From Candidatus Pacearchaeota archaeon (GTDB taxonomy: Archaea; Nanobdellota; Nanobdellia; Pacearchaeales; GW2011-AR1): a stretch of 6,192 bases of DNA. Positions 5,697-6,192 of this stretch are shown here, piece after piece. The stretch's first letter is position 1. Each line of letters starts with the position of its first letter. Under the pieces are notes generated by a model. The model made no database searches. It was not told the origin of the DNA and was given only the letters and a program-made list of their open reading frames with translations. The stretch is taken from the NCBI GenBank assembly GCA_015520065.1, contig WAQV01000069.1:1-6192 (forward strand), given 5' to 3'. Both the position numbers and the translations under genes were made by a program.

Positions 5697-6192
5697 CCAA
5701 TAAAATCACACAAAAAATAATATACTCTTCTTTTAATATAATCTGTTATAGGGAATTCTGCTTTTTCTATTTTGTATTTGGAAGTATTCGGTTTCTTGAA
5801 CTTGTATCTCTTTACTCCTAAAAACCTCAAAAGTTCATTAAGGCCCTCTTCTGTTTTGATTTTTTCGAGAGAAGTTACATATACTTTTTTGAAAAGCTTT
5901 CTGTATGGTTTAATATATCTCTCAAAATCGCTGTATTTCTCATAATCATTAGGAATTCCTTTATGCAGTTCTATTAACCCTTTAATGCTTTTTTTGTGGT
6001 CTTCTTTGTTTCTAGTTATGAAGATTATCTTAACATCTCCAAGCAGCTCTTTTATTCTGTAAGCTGCCAAAGGATCATAACAACTCATAATTGCAAAATC
6101 AAGAACTACTTTATTTTTCTTAAAATGTCTTAAATACCACTCATTGGACTTGAAGACTCTAGGGCTAGGATATTCTGGATGAGAAAGAAAAT
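5681..6192 (-). CDS. Sulfotransferase-domain protein, N-terminal part beyond the window
   Basis: The frame is open from the right edge (first full codon at 6190) to a TAA at 5681-5683, giving 169 residues. An internal Met exists at 6088, but the 34 codons before it match the family, so the gene begins outside the window. HPEYPSPRVFKSNEWYL at the visible N-terminus resembles the HP...KE.hF region. DPLAAYRIKELLGDVKIIFITRN and a following Ser give Arg-x7-Ser (visible residues 60 and 68), the spacing of the 3'-phosphate-binding Arg and Ser of PAPS sulfotransferases. VTSLEKIKTEEGLNELLRFLGV matches the late yEdl...l..FLG segment. The 5'-phosphosulfate loop (GxxKxGTT type) would lie off the edge, so activity cannot be judged. 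The usual Pro after RN is Lys. It would transfer sulfate to a hydroxyl or amino group of a glycan or lipid. It converges on the radical SAM gene with a 13-base gap. Confidence 0.8.
   Translation of the reverse strand, partial: FLSHPEYPSPRVFKSNEWYLRHFKKNKVVLDFAIMSCYDPLAAYRIKELLGDVKIIFITRNKEDHKKSIKGLIELHKGIPNDYEKYSDFERYIKPYRKLFKKVYVTSLEKIKTEEGLNELLRFLGVKRYKFKKPNTSKYKIEKAEFPITDYIKRRVYYFLCDFIGKFVQ

Noticed and set aside
5681..6088. Treating ATG 6088 as the start of a short 135-residue protein.
   Set aside because: The frame stays open to the window edge and the extra 34 residues match the sulfotransferase family, so the true start is outside the window.

Overview
The window is AT-rich (about one third G+C by eye), and its genes use AGA and ATA codons heavily. 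It most likely comes from an archaeon. The evidence is the start sites: all four transcription units whose start is visible have a TATA-type element (TTTAAA or TATATAAA) centred about 26-28 bases before the ATG. None has a recognisable Shine-Dalgarno sequence. That is the geometry of archaeal leaderless mRNAs. I cannot place the lineage further from sequence alone; a small-genome (DPANN-type) archaeon or a euryarchaeote would both fit.

Layout, left to right. Positions 1-2339 (minus strand) hold a two-gene operon: an NAD-dependent sugar-nucleotide epimerase/dehydratase (1374-2339) followed by a CapD/PglF/WbpM-type nucleotide-sugar 4,6-dehydratase (1377 down to the left edge, truncated). They are joined by an ATGA start/stop overlap. 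A 77-base divergent promoter region (2340-2416) separates them from a plus-strand GT4 glycosyltransferase (2417-3490). This converges, with a 3-base gap, on a minus-strand class I SAM-dependent methyltransferase (3494-4012). A 113-base divergent promoter region (4013-4125) leads to a plus-strand B12-binding-type radical SAM protein (4126-5667). That gene converges, with a 13-base gap carrying a perfect 7-bp hairpin, on a minus-strand sulfotransferase (5681 to the right edge, N-terminus cut off).

Read together, this is a surface-glycan or glycolipid biosynthesis region. The two SDR enzymes would make an activated, probably 6-deoxy, amino sugar and the GT4 enzyme would transfer a sugar. The methyltransferase, the radical SAM protein and the sulfotransferase are plausible decorating enzymes. 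Only the individual family assignments are firm; the joint pathway is inference. The genes sit in five transcription units of alternating strand, which looks more like a piecemeal-assembled accessory region than one operon. There is no gene-free stretch longer than 113 bases, and I see no RNA gene, CRISPR array or mobile element.
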